NCBI GenBank assembly: GCA_016716425.1 | Contig: JADJWJ010000021.1 | Location: forward strand, 372,001-436,000 | Reading direction: 5' to 3' | Length of the DNA: 64,000 nt | Source: Betaproteobacteria bacterium | GTDB lineage: Bacteria; Pseudomonadota; Gammaproteobacteria; Burkholderiales; Casimicrobiaceae | In this document: positions 38,132 to 49,088 of the stretch, piece after piece | How positions within the stretch are numbered: position 1 is the first letter of the stretch | How the letters are laid out: every line of letters begins with the position of its first letter | Position numbers and translations under genes: made by a program | The notes under the pieces: generated by a model | Told to the model about the DNA's origin: nothing | What the model saw: the letters and a program-made list of their open reading frames with translations, nothing else | Databases searched by the model: none

Positions 38132-39046
38132 ATGCTCCAACAACGAACACTGCAGCGCCTCACCCGCACCACCGGTGTCGGCCTGCACACGGGCGCGCGC
38201 GTCGAAATGATCCTGCGCCCCGCGCCGCCGGACACGGGCATCGTGTTCCATCGCACCGACCTGCCGAGCGCGGTCGCGATTCCCGCCGTCGCCGCGAACG
38301 TCGGCGACACGCGGCTGTCGTCGACGCTGAAGGCCGACGGTGCATCGGTGTCGACGGTCGAGCACCTGATGTCCGCGCTCGCCGGCCTCGGCATCGACAA
38401 CCTGCACGTCGACATCGCCGGCCCCGAGCTGCCGATCATGGACGGCAGCGCCGGGCCGTTCGTGTTCCTGCTGCAGTCGGCGGGGATCGTCGAGCAGAAG
38501 GCGAGAAAGCGCTACCTGCGGGTGACGTCGCCGGTCGAGGTCCGCGACGGCGACAAGTGGGCGCGCTTCGAGCCGTTCGACGGCTTCCGGCTCGACTTCA
38601 CGATCGATTTCCCGCACCCGGTGTTCGGTTCCGAGAACCGCCACATCGTCGTCGACTTCGCGTTCGATTCGTACGCGAAGGAAGTGGCGCGCGCGCGCAC
38701 GTTCGGCTTCATGCAGGACGTCGAGGCGATGCGCGCGGCGGGGCTGGGGCTGGGCGGCAGCCTGCAGAACGCCGTCGTCCTCGACGAGTTCCGCGTCCTG
38801 AACAGCGAGGGCCTGCGCTACGACAACGAGTTCGTCCGGCACAAGGTGCTGGACGCGATCGGCGACCTCTACCTGCTCGGGCATCCGCTGATCGGCCAGT
38901 ACACGGCGTACAAGTCCGGCCACGCGGTCAACAACCAGCTGGCCCGGGCGCTGCTCGCCCGCGCCGACGCGTTCGAAATCGTCACGTTCGCCGACGAAAC
39001 GACGGTCCCCACGGCCTTCCACGACTGGATGCCGAATCCGGCGTAG
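38132..39046 (+). CDS. lpxC: UDP-3-O-acyl-N-acetylglucosamine deacetylase
   Basis: The product is 304 residues. MLQQRTLQRLTRTTGVGLHT is the canonical start. The zinc site has STVEHLMSALAGLGIDN (His) and the later FVRHKVLDAIGDLYLLGHPL (His and Asp). GPELPIMDGSAGPFVFLLQ and the hydrophobic-passage region follow. It performs the committed step of lipid A synthesis, confirming a Gram-negative host. A TTG at 38123 is in frame but the ATG fits the family. Its own promoter lies upstream. Confidence 0.95.
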   Translation: MLQQRTLQRLTRTTGVGLHTGARVEMILRPAPPDTGIVFHRTDLPSAVAIPAVAANVGDTRLSSTLKADGASVSTVEHLMSALAGLGIDNLHVDIAGPELPIMDGSAGPFVFLLQSAGIVEQKARKRYLRVTSPVEVRDGDKWARFEPFDGFRLDFTIDFPHPVFGSENRHIVVDFAFDSYAKEVARARTFGFMQDVEAMRAAGLGLGGSLQNAVVLDEFRVLNSEGLRYDNEFVRHKVLDAIGDLYLLGHPLIGQYTAYKSGHAVNNQLARALLARADAFEIVTFADETTVPTAFHDWMPNPA

Positions 39047-39066
39047 CGTACGCAGGGCGCCGATCC

Positions 39067-39252
39067 GTGGTCCTCGTCCGGCTGCTCCTGGTTCTGGCGA
39101 TCGGCTGCATCCTCGTCGCCGGACTGCTGTACCTCTTCACGCGCGACCGCCGCTACCTGCGCTTCCTCGTGCACGTCGCCAAATTCACGGTCTGGCTGCT
39201 GGCGGGGGTCCTGCTGTTCTTCCTGATCGAGCGCGTGGTCATCATGGCCTGA
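39067..39252 (+). CDS. Small two-helix membrane protein
   Basis: The frame encodes 61 residues from a GTG at 39067: one hydrophobic helix (LVRLLLVLAIGCILVAGLLY), a short basic loop (FTRDRRYLRFLVHVAK) and a second helix (FTVWLLAGVLLFFLIERVVI). It follows lpxC after 20 bases and ends nine bases before the convergent dciA stop. Similar tiny membrane proteins occur after lpxC in related genomes as I recall, but the function is unknown. Confidence 0.6.
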   Translation: MVLVRLLLVLAIGCILVAGLLYLFTRDRRYLRFLVHVAKFTVWLLAGVLLFFLIERVVIMA

Positions 39253-39261
39253 CCGGTGCAG

Positions 39262-39702
39262 CTAGCCCCCGCGCCGCGCCAGCCGCTCGACCGCGTCCTT
39301 GAGCGGCCCGTCGGGCAGGCCGCCGGCGAGCCGGCGAAGAGGCGCAGAAACGACCTTACTTGATTGATTTGCTTGGGATTTGTCGGGTGGCGCGGCCGCG
39401 GCCCGCACTTGCACGCGCACCCGTAATTCAGTAAAGTCGAACCCTTCCCGCCGAAGGCCGGCGAGGAGGTCGGGCGAGCGCTGGCGGACCACCGCGGCGA
39501 CGGCGCCGGCAGCCGCCGCGAGCGTCAGAACGCCCGGCACTGCCTCTGCAACCCGCACTCGATCGGCCAGCGCCCGCGGCAGTTGGCGGCGCACGGCGGT
39601 CGTCAGGCGGGCTTCCTGCTCGGTCCGTTCACGCCACGCGGCAATCTGCGCGTCGCTGGCGAGGATGCGGGAGAGCGGTTTCGCGGGATTCGGTTTCGCC
39701 AT
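39262..39702 (-). CDS. dciA: DciA-like protein (DUF721)
   Basis: The product is 146 residues starting MAKPNPAKPLSRILASDAQI. A helical stretch follows, then VPGVLTLAAAAGAVAAVVRQ, LLAGLRREGFDFTELRVRVQ and a proline/serine-rich tail. The pattern and position (between lpxC and the M23 peptidase-secA pair, on the opposite strand) match DUF721/DciA, which helps load the replicative helicase. Identity is weak outside the core. A long open frame to 40716 contains it but is otherwise antisense to the peptidase gene. Confidence 0.7.
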   Translation of the reverse strand: MAKPNPAKPLSRILASDAQIAAWRERTEQEARLTTAVRRQLPRALADRVRVAEAVPGVLTLAAAAGAVAAVVRQRSPDLLAGLRREGFDFTELRVRVQVRAAAAPPDKSQANQSSKVVSAPLRRLAGGLPDGPLKDAVERLARRGG

Positions 39703-39759
39703 GATTCGCAGCGCCCCCGGCATGTCCGGACGCGCGGCGCGCGGTGGGAGGGTAGGCAA

Positions 39760-40692
39760 TTGAACATCATTCTGGTCGCGGGCGCGAATGCGAAGGCCCG
39801 CACGCTCACGCTGGACTGGCGGCACTGGGCCGCCGGCGGCGCCGCCCTCTTCGTCCTGTTCCTCGCGTTCACGTTCGCGTTCAACTTCGTGACGCTGAAG
39901 TGGGCAGCGGCGATGCAGCACCCGTGGCTGTCGGCCATCGTGCTCGCCGACCAGCGCGCCGAGGCGGCACGCGTGCAGGAACGCGTCCAGGGCCACTTGA
40001 ACGCGATGGCGGTGCGGTTGGGCGAACTGCAGGCGCGGATGCTGCGCCTCGACGGGCTGGGCGAGCGGCTCGCGAAGTCTGCCGGCTTGAGCCCGCAGGA
40101 GTTGCCTTCGCTGCAGGCGGGAACGGCGCCCGGCCGCGGCGGCGCGGAGTCGTCGCTGCCGTCGCGCAACCTGTCCGTGCAGGAGTTCGCCGACCTGGTC
40201 GACCGGCTCGCCCGGCAGATGGAAACGCGGGGCGACCAGCTGTCCGTGCTCGAGGCGCTGCTCGTGCACGATTCGACGAACCGCAAGTTCATGCCATCGC
40301 TCTATCCGATCGTCGACGGCTGGTTCTCGTCGAACTACGGTTACCGGATCGACCCCTTCACCGGCCAGCACTCGATGCACGAAGGCATCGACTTCCCCGC
40401 CGAATCCGGAACGCCGATCGTGGCGGCCGCGAGCGGCAAGGTCGTGTTCGCGGAGTGGCACCCCGCCTATGGTAAGATGATCGAGATCGACCACGGCAAC
40501 GGACTCTTGTCGCGCTACGCGCACGCGTCGCTGCTGCTCGTAAAGGAGGGCGACCTTGTGGTCCGCGGCCAGCGGGTCGCGACGGTCGGCTCGACGGGGC
40601 GGTCCACCGGACCCCACCTCCACTTCGAGGTCCGCCTGAACGGGGTGCCGCAGAACCCGGCACGGTTCCTGCAATCCCCCAACCTGAGCTGA
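39760..40692 (+). CDS. M23-family peptidoglycan endopeptidase
   Basis: The product is 310 residues from a TTG start preceded by GGGAGGGTAGG; no ATG fits. One membrane anchor (about residues 22-43) precedes a coiled-coil (ADQRAEAARVQERVQGHLNA). The LytM/M23 domain follows: FSSNYGYRIDPFTGQHSMHE, GIDFPAESGTPIVAAASGKV, YGKMIEIDHGNGLLSRYAH and STGPHLHFEVRLNG. The zinc ligands (HxxxD and HxH) are intact, so it should be catalytically active, unlike degenerate EnvC/NlpD-type factors. It lies directly before the secA terminator. Confidence 0.88.
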   Translation: MNIILVAGANAKARTLTLDWRHWAAGGAALFVLFLAFTFAFNFVTLKWAAAMQHPWLSAIVLADQRAEAARVQERVQGHLNAMAVRLGELQARMLRLDGLGERLAKSAGLSPQELPSLQAGTAPGRGGAESSLPSRNLSVQEFADLVDRLARQMETRGDQLSVLEALLVHDSTNRKFMPSLYPIVDGWFSSNYGYRIDPFTGQHSMHEGIDFPAESGTPIVAAASGKVVFAEWHPAYGKMIEIDHGNGLLSRYAHASLLLVKEGDLVVRGQRVATVGSTGRSTGPHLHFEVRLNGVPQNPARFLQSPNLS

Positions 40693-40716
40693 CGGCGGTC
40701 CGGATCGTTCCGACAC

Positions 40717-40749
40717 GGGGGTGAGGCGGTCCTCACCCCCTTGTTTTTT
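40717..40749 (+). terminator. Rho-independent terminator before secA
   Basis: A perfect 10-bp stem GGGGGTGAGG (40717-40726) with a four-base loop and complement (40731-40740) is followed by TTGTTTTTT (40741-40749). It ends the peptidase transcript, so secA needs its own promoter in 40750-40799, where I see no strong match. Confidence 0.92.
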
Positions 40750-40799
40750 GCCCCCGCGGCCGAACGTAACCCGAGCGCAGTCCGGCGGATCCCATCCCG

Positions 40800-43523
<2,724 letters not shown>

Positions 43524-43531
43524 CTTGAGGG

Positions 43532-43609
43532 GGCAGACGCGAATTTCGCTTTCGGCGCGTCTCGCCGCGGGTGCGGTCAACGCCGGAGCGAGAGAATTTC
43601 GTGTCTGAC
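43532..43609. repeat. REP-like inverted repeat 1, after secA
   Basis: GGCAGACGCGAATTTCGC at the left and its imperfect complement ending GTGTCTGAC at the right enclose about 35 bases. It resembles the two neighbouring GGGGTCAG...CTGACCCC elements but is more degenerate. Confidence 0.55.
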
Positions 43610-43627
43610 GCTGCGGGCGGGCCACCG

Positions 43628-43713
43628 GGGGTCAGACTCGATTTCTTGCTCCGTTTGCGTTGAACGGACTGCCTCGCAGATGCGTCCGCAGAACAGAAAT
43701 CGAATCTGACCCC
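43628..43713. repeat. REP-like inverted repeat 2, before argJ
   Basis: Arms 43628-43646 (GGGGTCAGACTCGATTTCT) and 43695-43713 are complementary at 18 of 19 positions, with a 48-base interior that has weak internal symmetry. It ends 18 bases before the argJ ATG, so the hairpin could influence argJ expression. Confidence 0.8.
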
Positions 43714-43731
43714 TCGTCCTGACCCCGCGCC

Positions 43732-44973
43732 ATGCCCGTCAACTGCACACCTCCCACCGCTGATTCCCTGCTGCCTGTCCCGGGCGTCGTGCTGGGCACC
43801 GCGGCGGCGCGGATCAAGAACTGGGACCGCGACGACGTGCTGCTCGTCGTCTGCGATCCCGGTACCGTCGCCGCCGGCGTGTTCACGCAGAATCGCTTCT
43901 GCGCGGCGCCGGTGACCGTCTGCCGCGCGCATCTCGCGCGCCAGCACGAACGGCGCGCCGGGTTCCGGGCGCTGGTGGTAAACGCCGGCAATGCGAATGC
44001 CGGCACCGGCGCGGCGGGGCTCGCCGATGCGCACGCCGAGTGCGTGGCCGTCGCGCGCCTGCTCGACTGCGCACCCGAGGACGTGCTGCCGTACTCGACC
44101 GGCGTGATCATGGAGCCGCTGCCGGTGGCGAAGATCGTCGCCGCGCTGCCGGCGGCGAAGGCTGCCGCGCGCGTGGACGGCTGGTTCGCCGCAGCGAAGG
44201 CGATCATGACCACGGACACCGTGCCGAAGGGCGCGTCGCGCCGCGTAAGCGTCGACGGCGTGCCGGTGACGGTGGCCGGCATCGCGAAGGGCGCCGGCAT
44301 GATCCACCCGGACATGGCGACGATGCTCGCGTTCATGGCGACCGACGCCCCGCTGTCCGCGCCGCTCCTCGCGCAAGTCGTCCGCGAGGTCGCGGACGTA
44401 TCGTTCAACGGCGCGACCGTCGACGGGGACACGTCGACCAACGACAGCTTCGTGCTGGCGGCGACCGGCCGCGCGCGGCTCGACCCGATCGTCGCGCAGG
44501 GCGACGCGCGCCTCGTTCCCATCCGGCGCGCGATCGAGGAGTGCGCGGTGGCGCTGGCGCAGGCGATCGTGCGCGACGGCGAGGGCGCCACCAAGTTCAT
44601 CGCGATCCGGGTGGACGGCGGTCGCACCGTCGACGAGTGCCGCCGCGTCGCCTTCGGCATCGCGCACTCGCCGCTCGTCAAGACCGCGTTCTTCGCGTCC
44701 GACCCCAACCTCGGCCGGATCGTCTGCGCGATCGGCAACGCCGCGGCGCCGGACACCGACCCGGCGCGCGTGTCGTTCTGGCTGGACGACGTGCTGGTGG
44801 TCGACCGCGGCGGCCGCGCGGCCGCGTATCGCGAGGAGGACGGCCAGCGCGTGATGAAGCGGGACGAGATCGCGGTCCGCGTCGACCTGGGCCGCGGGAG
44901 TGCTGCGGCGACCGTCTGGACGTGCGACTTCTCGCACGACTACGTGTCGATCAACGCCGACTACCGCTCGTAG
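43732..44973 (+). CDS. argJ: Bifunctional glutamate N-acetyltransferase/amino-acid acetyltransferase
   Basis: The product is 413 residues. VVNAGNANAGTG lies near 83. The autocleavage region AGIAKGAGMIHPDMATMLAF lies near 183-202, with cleavage before the nucleophilic threonine of ATML giving alpha and beta chains. DVSFNGATVDGDTSTNDSF and the C-terminal CDFSHDYVSINADYRS are typical. It recycles acetyl groups in the arginine pathway and can also make N-acetylglutamate. It stands alone between REP-like elements on both sides. Confidence 0.94.
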   Translation: MPVNCTPPTADSLLPVPGVVLGTAAARIKNWDRDDVLLVVCDPGTVAAGVFTQNRFCAAPVTVCRAHLARQHERRAGFRALVVNAGNANAGTGAAGLADAHAECVAVARLLDCAPEDVLPYSTGVIMEPLPVAKIVAALPAAKAAARVDGWFAAAKAIMTTDTVPKGASRRVSVDGVPVTVAGIAKGAGMIHPDMATMLAFMATDAPLSAPLLAQVVREVADVSFNGATVDGDTSTNDSFVLAATGRARLDPIVAQGDARLVPIRRAIEECAVALAQAIVRDGEGATKFIAIRVDGGRTVDECRRVAFGIAHSPLVKTAFFASDPNLGRIVCAIGNAAAPDTDPARVSFWLDDVLVVDRGGRAAAYREEDGQRVMKRDEIAVRVDLGRGSAAATVWTCDFSHDYVSINADYRS

Positions 44974-44988
44974 ACGCAGGGGTCGCCA

Positions 44989-45063
44989 GGGGTCAGATCC
45001 GGATTTCGCCCGCGATGATCGATACACTGGCGACGCGCCCCGGCGAAATCCGAGTCTGACCCC
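44989..45063. repeat. REP-like inverted repeat 3, after argJ
   Basis: Arms 44989-45010 (GGGGTCAGATCCGGATTTCG then CC) and 45042-45063 match as inverted copies except for two adjacent bases, with a 31-base interior. It begins 15 bases after the argJ stop and shares its outer GGGGTCAG with element 2. It may also work as a transcript end. Confidence 0.8.
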
Positions 45064-45103
45064 GGGTTCGAAACACAGGTCCGCGAAGGGATTGCAGTCG
45101 CCG

Positions 45104-46006
45104 ATGCCGCCGTCGAACTCCGACCTCGACAAGCTCCTCCATCGCGCCGAAGCTGTCCTCGCGCGCGTCGAGGCGCTGCTGCCGCCGCCGGTCCCCGATC
45201 CGGACTGGCGGCAGGTGACGGCGGCACGTTGGCGCAAGCGCGGCGGCCGCGGCTACCTGCAGACGGTCGCGCATCCGCACGCGATCCGGCTCGACGACCT
45301 CGTGGCCATCGACGAGCAGAAGCAGGCGATCGATCGCAACACGCGCCAGTTCGTCGCCGGCCTGCCGGCGAACAACGTGCTTCTGACCGGCTCGCGCGGT
45401 ACCGGCAAGTCGTCGCTGGTGAAGGCGATGCTGGCGCGGTACGCCGCGAAGGGCCTGCGCCTGATCGAAGTCGACAAGGGCGACCTCACCGACCTGCCGG
45501 ACATCGCGGAGCGTGTCGAGGGCTTGCCGCAGAAATTCGTGGTGTTCTGCGACGATCTCACGTTCGACGCCGGCGAGGCCGGCTACAAGGCGCTGAAGGT
45601 GATGCTCGACGGGTCCATCGCAGGTGCCGCCGGCAATGTCGTGATTTACGCGACGTCGAACCGGCGGCACCTGCTGCCCGAGTACTTCAGCGAGAACCTG
45701 GAGACGAAGCACGTCGGCGACGAGGTGCATCCGGGCGAGTCGGTCGAGGAGAAGATCTCGCTGTCCGAGCGCTTCGGCCTGTGGATCTCGTTCTATCCGT
45801 TCGCGCAGGACGATTACCTCGCCGCCGTCGCCGGCTGGCTCGCCCACTTCGGCGTCAAGCCTGCGGCGGGTCCGCGCGAGGCCGAGGCGCGCACGCGCGA
45901 GGCGCTGCAGTGGGCGCTGCAGCGCGGCTCGCGCAGCGGCCGCGTCGCCTGGCAGTTCGCGAAGAACCACGCGGGGGCGCAGGCGCTGAAGCCGCGCCGG
46001 CCGTGA
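45104..46006 (+). CDS. DUF815-family P-loop ATPase
   Basis: The product is 300 residues. Walker A is LLTGSRGTGKSSLVKAML near 100. KFVVFCDDLTFDAGEAGYKA carries Walker B acidic residues, and VIYATSNRRHLLPEY is a sensor-1-like motif. SLSERFGLWISFYPFAQDDY is characteristic of the DUF815 AAA+ proteins. Cellular function is unknown. The gene sits at its usual place between argJ and the Nudix gene. The repeat array begins with the base after its TGA. Confidence 0.85.
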   Translation: MPPSNSDLDKLLHRAEAVLARVEALLPPPVPDPDWRQVTAARWRKRGGRGYLQTVAHPHAIRLDDLVAIDEQKQAIDRNTRQFVAGLPANNVLLTGSRGTGKSSLVKAMLARYAAKGLRLIEVDKGDLTDLPDIAERVEGLPQKFVVFCDDLTFDAGEAGYKALKVMLDGSIAGAAGNVVIYATSNRRHLLPEYFSENLETKHVGDEVHPGESVEEKISLSERFGLWISFYPFAQDDYLAAVAGWLAHFGVKPAAGPREAEARTREALQWALQRGSRSGRVAWQFAKNHAGAQALKPRRP

Positions 46007-46313
46007 GCCCGACGGGCCGCCCCGAGGGCGAACACCGGAGCGCGCAGCGCGAAGGTAGCCCGATCAGCCCGACGGGCCGCCCCGAGGGCGAACACCGGAG
46101 CGCGCAGCGCGAAGGTAGCCCGATCAGCCCGACGGGCCGCCCCGAGGGCGAACACCGGAGCGCGCAGCGCGAAGGTGGCCCGATCAGCCCGACGGGCCGC
46201 CCCGAGGGCGAACACCGGAGCGCGCAGCGCGAAGGTAGCCCGATCAGCCCGACGGGCCGCCCCGAGGGCCGAGGTGGCCAATGCGCCGGAGCGCGCCGCG
46301 CGAAGGTGCTCCA
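46006..46313 (+). repeat. Tandem boundary-repeat array B (60-bp units)
   Basis: Four near-identical 60-bp units and a diverged fifth follow one another; one copy has A to G in AAGGTAGCC. Each reads GCCCGACGGGCCGCCCCGAG then GGCGAACACC and GGAGCGCGCAGCGCGAAGGT. The open frame gives a 20-residue repeat (GRPEGEHRSAQREGSPISPT). It starts at the stop codon of the ATPase gene and fills the gap to the Nudix gene. Confidence 0.95.
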
Positions 46314-46325
46314 ATGAGCACCGCA

Positions 46326-46384
46326 GGGCCGCCCCAAGGTGCGCGCCCCCGGGGGGGTGCGGCGCGAAGCGCCGGTCGGGGGGG
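46326..46384 (+). repeat. Single boundary-repeat copy covering the Nudix gene start
   Basis: Head GGGCCGCCCCAAGG (46326-46339), a CCCCCGGGGG core, a GGCGC-GAA-GCGCC hairpin and a terminal G run follow the head-hairpin-tail plan of arrays A and C. It differs from array B in having the C/G hairpin. Confidence 0.65.
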
Positions 46385-47328
46385 ATCCTGCATGCCGGAT
46401 CGTCCGCGTCGCGGCCGCCGTGCTGCTGCGGCCGGACGGGCAGGTGCTGCTCGCGCAGCGGCCCGAGGGCAAGCCGTACGCCGGCTACTGGGAGTTCCCG
46501 GGCGGCAAGCTCGAGCCGGGCGAGTCGCCGCGCACCGCGCTCGCGCGCGAGCTGCACGAGGAACTCGGGATCACGGTGCGCCGCGCCTCGCCGTGGCTCG
46601 TGCAGGAGTTCGTGTACCCGCACGCGCACGTCGAGCTTCATTTCTTTCGCGTGTACGCGTGGGACGGGCAGCTCCACGGCCGCGACGGGCAGGCGTTCGC
46701 ATGGCAGGTGCCGGGCCGGTGGTCGGTCGCGCCGCTGCTGCCCGCCAACACGCGCATCCTCGCGGCACTCGACCTCCCCGCCGTCTACGCGATCACCTGC
46801 GCGGAAGACTCGGACGAGGACGCGTTCCTCGCCCGCGCCGAGCGCGCGCTGGCGTCGGGGCTGCGTCTCGTGCAGCTGCGCGACAGGACGTGGCCGCACG
46901 CGCGCCGGCTCGCGTTCGCGCGCCGGCTGGTCCCGCTCGCGCACGGACACGGCGCGCGCGTGCTGTGGAACGGCCGCGAGGACGACGCTCGCGCGGCGGG
47001 TTGCGACGGCGCGCACTGGCCGGCCGCGGCGCTGGCCGAGGCGCGCACGCGACCGCACGACCTCCTCGTGGCAGCGTCGTGCCACACGGCCGCCGAGATC
47101 GCGCGCGCCGGCGCGCTCGGCCTCGACTTCGCGGTGCTGGGGACCGTGCTGCCGACGCCCACGCATCCCGACGCCGTACCGCTCGGCTGGGACGGGCTTG
47201 CCGCGACCATCGCGCGTACGCGGCTGCCCGTGTACGCGCTCGGCGGGCTCACGCGTGCGGATGTCGAGCAGGCGATCGACCACGGTGCGCACGGCGTCGC
47301 GCTGCGCCGTGCGGCGTGGGTCGACTGA
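46339..47328 (+). CDS. Nudix hydrolase fused to a thiamine-phosphate-synthase-like domain
   Basis: The product is up to 329 residues. The MutT-type Nudix domain (about 20-150) has the full box GKLEPGESPRTALARELHEE then LG near 57-78. The second half (about 155-329) is a ThiE-like barrel: LRLVQLRDRTWPHARRLAFA, CHTAAEIARAGALGLDFAVL and GLTRADVEQAIDHGAHGVAL. Such MutT-ThiE fusions are usual in this position in proteobacteria; the Nudix half should hydrolyse 8-oxo-dGTP. The first 17 or so residues are encoded by the repeat at 46326-46384. The start is uncertain (GTG 46339 or 46357). Confidence 0.8.
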   Translation: MRAPGGVRREAPVGGDPACRIVRVAAAVLLRPDGQVLLAQRPEGKPYAGYWEFPGGKLEPGESPRTALARELHEELGITVRRASPWLVQEFVYPHAHVELHFFRVYAWDGQLHGRDGQAFAWQVPGRWSVAPLLPANTRILAALDLPAVYAITCAEDSDEDAFLARAERALASGLRLVQLRDRTWPHARRLAFARRLVPLAHGHGARVLWNGREDDARAAGCDGAHWPAAALAEARTRPHDLLVAASCHTAAEIARAGALGLDFAVLGTVLPTPTHPDAVPLGWDGLAATIARTRLPVYALGGLTRADVEQAIDHGAHGVALRRAAWVD

Positions 47329-47334
47329 CGGGCG

Positions 47335-47550
47335 TCAGTCGTCGCGCGGGATCGCATCGGCGGCATCGCTCGGCGCCTCGTCGTCACGCGGCTCGACGGC
47401 GGGCACGCGGTACTTCTCGCTCGCCCACGCACCGAGGTCGATCAGCTTGCAGCGCTCGGAGCAGAACGGCCGCCAGCGCGAAGCGGGCGTCCACGCGACG
47501 GCGTTGCCGCAGCGGGGGCAACTGACGATGCGGGGCGGGCGCGCGTTCAC
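47335..47550 (-). CDS. yacG: DNA gyrase inhibitor YacG
   Basis: The product is 71 residues from a GTG at 47550. The zinc finger VSCPRCGNAVAW ... PFCSERCKLIDLGAWASEKY has the four cysteines of YacG, and the C-terminus is acidic (DDEAPSDAADAIPRDD). YacG binds and inhibits GyrB. It converges on the Nudix gene with a six-base gap. Longer open frames upstream do not resemble the family. Confidence 0.85.
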   Translation of the reverse strand: MNARPPRIVSCPRCGNAVAWTPASRWRPFCSERCKLIDLGAWASEKYRVPAVEPRDDEAPSDAADAIPRDD

Positions 47551-47705
47551 GTCGGTCGAGCGGTAACGGATCCTCGTGCAGCATACGTCGGCGCGTGCCC
47601 CGGCCGCCAGCAGCGCGACGCCAGGAGGCCACGCGGCGGGTGTGCTTCTCGCGCCGCGCGCAAGGGCACGGCGATGCGCGGCCGACGGATGCGCCTGTGC
47701 GCGAC

Positions 47706-47734
47706 TTGTGTCGCCCGGACGCTGCGGGCAGAAT
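47706..47734 (+). promoter_or_regulatory. Candidate promoter of the DUF5648 gene
   Basis: TTGTGT (47706-47711) and CAGAAT (47729-47734) are 17 bases apart, 65 bases before the ATG at 47800. The remaining part of the 249-base gap after yacG has no recognisable element. Confidence 0.35.
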
Positions 47735-47799
47735 CGCCGGGCACGCGACCGCGCCGGAGGCCACCGCTCGGGGACGCGTGAACTCGAGGGGAGGCGTCG

Positions 47800-49077
47800 A
47801 TGAGCACGTTCCACGCATCCGCACGGCGACTGCGCGCGGCATCCGCGGCCTGCGCCGCCGCTGCGCTGTTGGCAACCGCCGTCGCGCTTCCGACTTCGGC
47901 GTTCGCCGGTGGCAGCGCGAAGTTCGTACTGGGCCCGCCGGGCAATCCGGAGACGGTCACCCGGCACTACGGCGCCGGCGTCTTCTCCGACCTGTTGTCA
48001 TACCAGAGTTCATCCGGGCCCGTATTCTCGGTCGAGATGTACCTGATCGGCAGGCCCGACGGCAAGACCGGCGCCAAGGCCTTCGTCTCGGCGAACGCCG
48101 CGACCATCGCACAGGTGGCGGTGACCAACGTCCTGCAGCGGTACACGCTGCAACCGCCGGCCGGCGCCAGCTTCGCCGGAGGCAGGCTCGTGCTCTACGC
48201 GGCGCTCGCCGGTGCCGACGTTCGTGACCACGGAACGCTCGACCTCGGGCTCGACGTCCGGGCGTACCGCGGCGCGTCGTGGGAAGCCAGGAACAGCGGG
48301 CAGCGGACCGTCGACGACCAGGCGGGCAGCGAGGAAGTCGAGTTCGCCGTCGTCGTCGACCTGCCCGCGACCCTCGATTCGGCGCAGAGCGTGAGCGTCG
48401 ACATGACCATGAGCCTGACGGCGACCGCCAACATCCCCCCCAGCGGCGGCGCCGTGCAGTTCTCGATTGCCGACGCGTACTACGGCGGCGGCCGCGTCGC
48501 CGCGTTCCGCGTGCTGAACGCGGCGGGGGCGCAGGTGACCGGATTCAAGCTCAGTGCGGGCGGCAGCAGCATCGAGGAGCGGCTGCCGCCGCCGTCGGGG
48601 CAGGTCCGCGCGATCGAGTACTTCCACCCGGCGTTCGACCACTACTTCGTCACGGCGAACGCCGACGAAATCGCGAAGCTCGATGCGGGCGTGATTTCCG
48701 GATGGCAGCGGACCGGCCAGTCGTTCAACGTCTACGCGACGTCGGGATCGGGCCACCCGGCCGTGTGCCGCTTCTTCTCCGAGGCGTTCGCGCCCAAGAG
48801 CTCGCACTTCTACGCGCCGCGCGGACTGGGCTGCGAGCCGGTGTTCGCGGATCCCGCGTGGAAGTACGAGGGCGACGTCTTCTACATGCCGCTGCCGGAT
48901 GCCGCGGGAGACTGTCCGGCCGGCACGCTCCCGGTGTACCGCCTGTACAACAACGGCATGGGCGGCGCACCCAACCACCGGTTCACGACCAGCGCGGAGA
49001 CATTCGCCGAAATGAAGCGCGACGGATACATTGCCGAGGGGGCGGGTGTCGGCGTCGGCATGTGCTCGCCCGAGTGA
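47800..49077 (+). CDS. Secreted protein with C-terminal DUF5648 domain
   Basis: The product is 425 residues. A signal peptide (about 1-36, ending TSAFA) precedes a beta-rich region of about 220 residues that I do not recognise. The C-terminal 160 residues follow the DUF5648 pattern: YFHPAFDHYFVTANADEIAK, GWQRTGQSFNVY, VCRFFSEAFAPKSSHFYAP, AWKYEGDVFYMP and VYRLYNNGMGGAPNHRFTTS. DUF5648 modules are found at the ends of extracellular and surface proteins and may bind ligands or the cell surface. GGGGAGGCG precedes the ATG. The gene interrupts the usual yacG-zapD adjacency and lies on the opposite strand, so it may be an insertion. Confidence 0.75.
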   Translation: MSTFHASARRLRAASAACAAAALLATAVALPTSAFAGGSAKFVLGPPGNPETVTRHYGAGVFSDLLSYQSSSGPVFSVEMYLIGRPDGKTGAKAFVSANAATIAQVAVTNVLQRYTLQPPAGASFAGGRLVLYAALAGADVRDHGTLDLGLDVRAYRGASWEARNSGQRTVDDQAGSEEVEFAVVVDLPATLDSAQSVSVDMTMSLTATANIPPSGGAVQFSIADAYYGGGRVAAFRVLNAAGAQVTGFKLSAGGSSIEERLPPPSGQVRAIEYFHPAFDHYFVTANADEIAKLDAGVISGWQRTGQSFNVYATSGSGHPAVCRFFSEAFAPKSSHFYAPRGLGCEPVFADPAWKYEGDVFYMPLPDAAGDCPAGTLPVYRLYNNGMGGAPNHRFTTSAETFAEMKRDGYIAEGAGVGVGMCSPE

Positions 49078-49088
49078 CCGGATACGGT

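Noticed and set aside
39262..40716. Minus-strand 484-residue open frame
   Set aside because: Only its C-terminal 146 residues (dciA) resemble a protein family; the remainder is antisense to the M23 peptidase gene.
46006..46313. CRISPR-like array
   Set aside because: The units are directly contiguous without unique spacers, no cas genes are present, and the unit is shared with ftsL; it is a tandem repeat.
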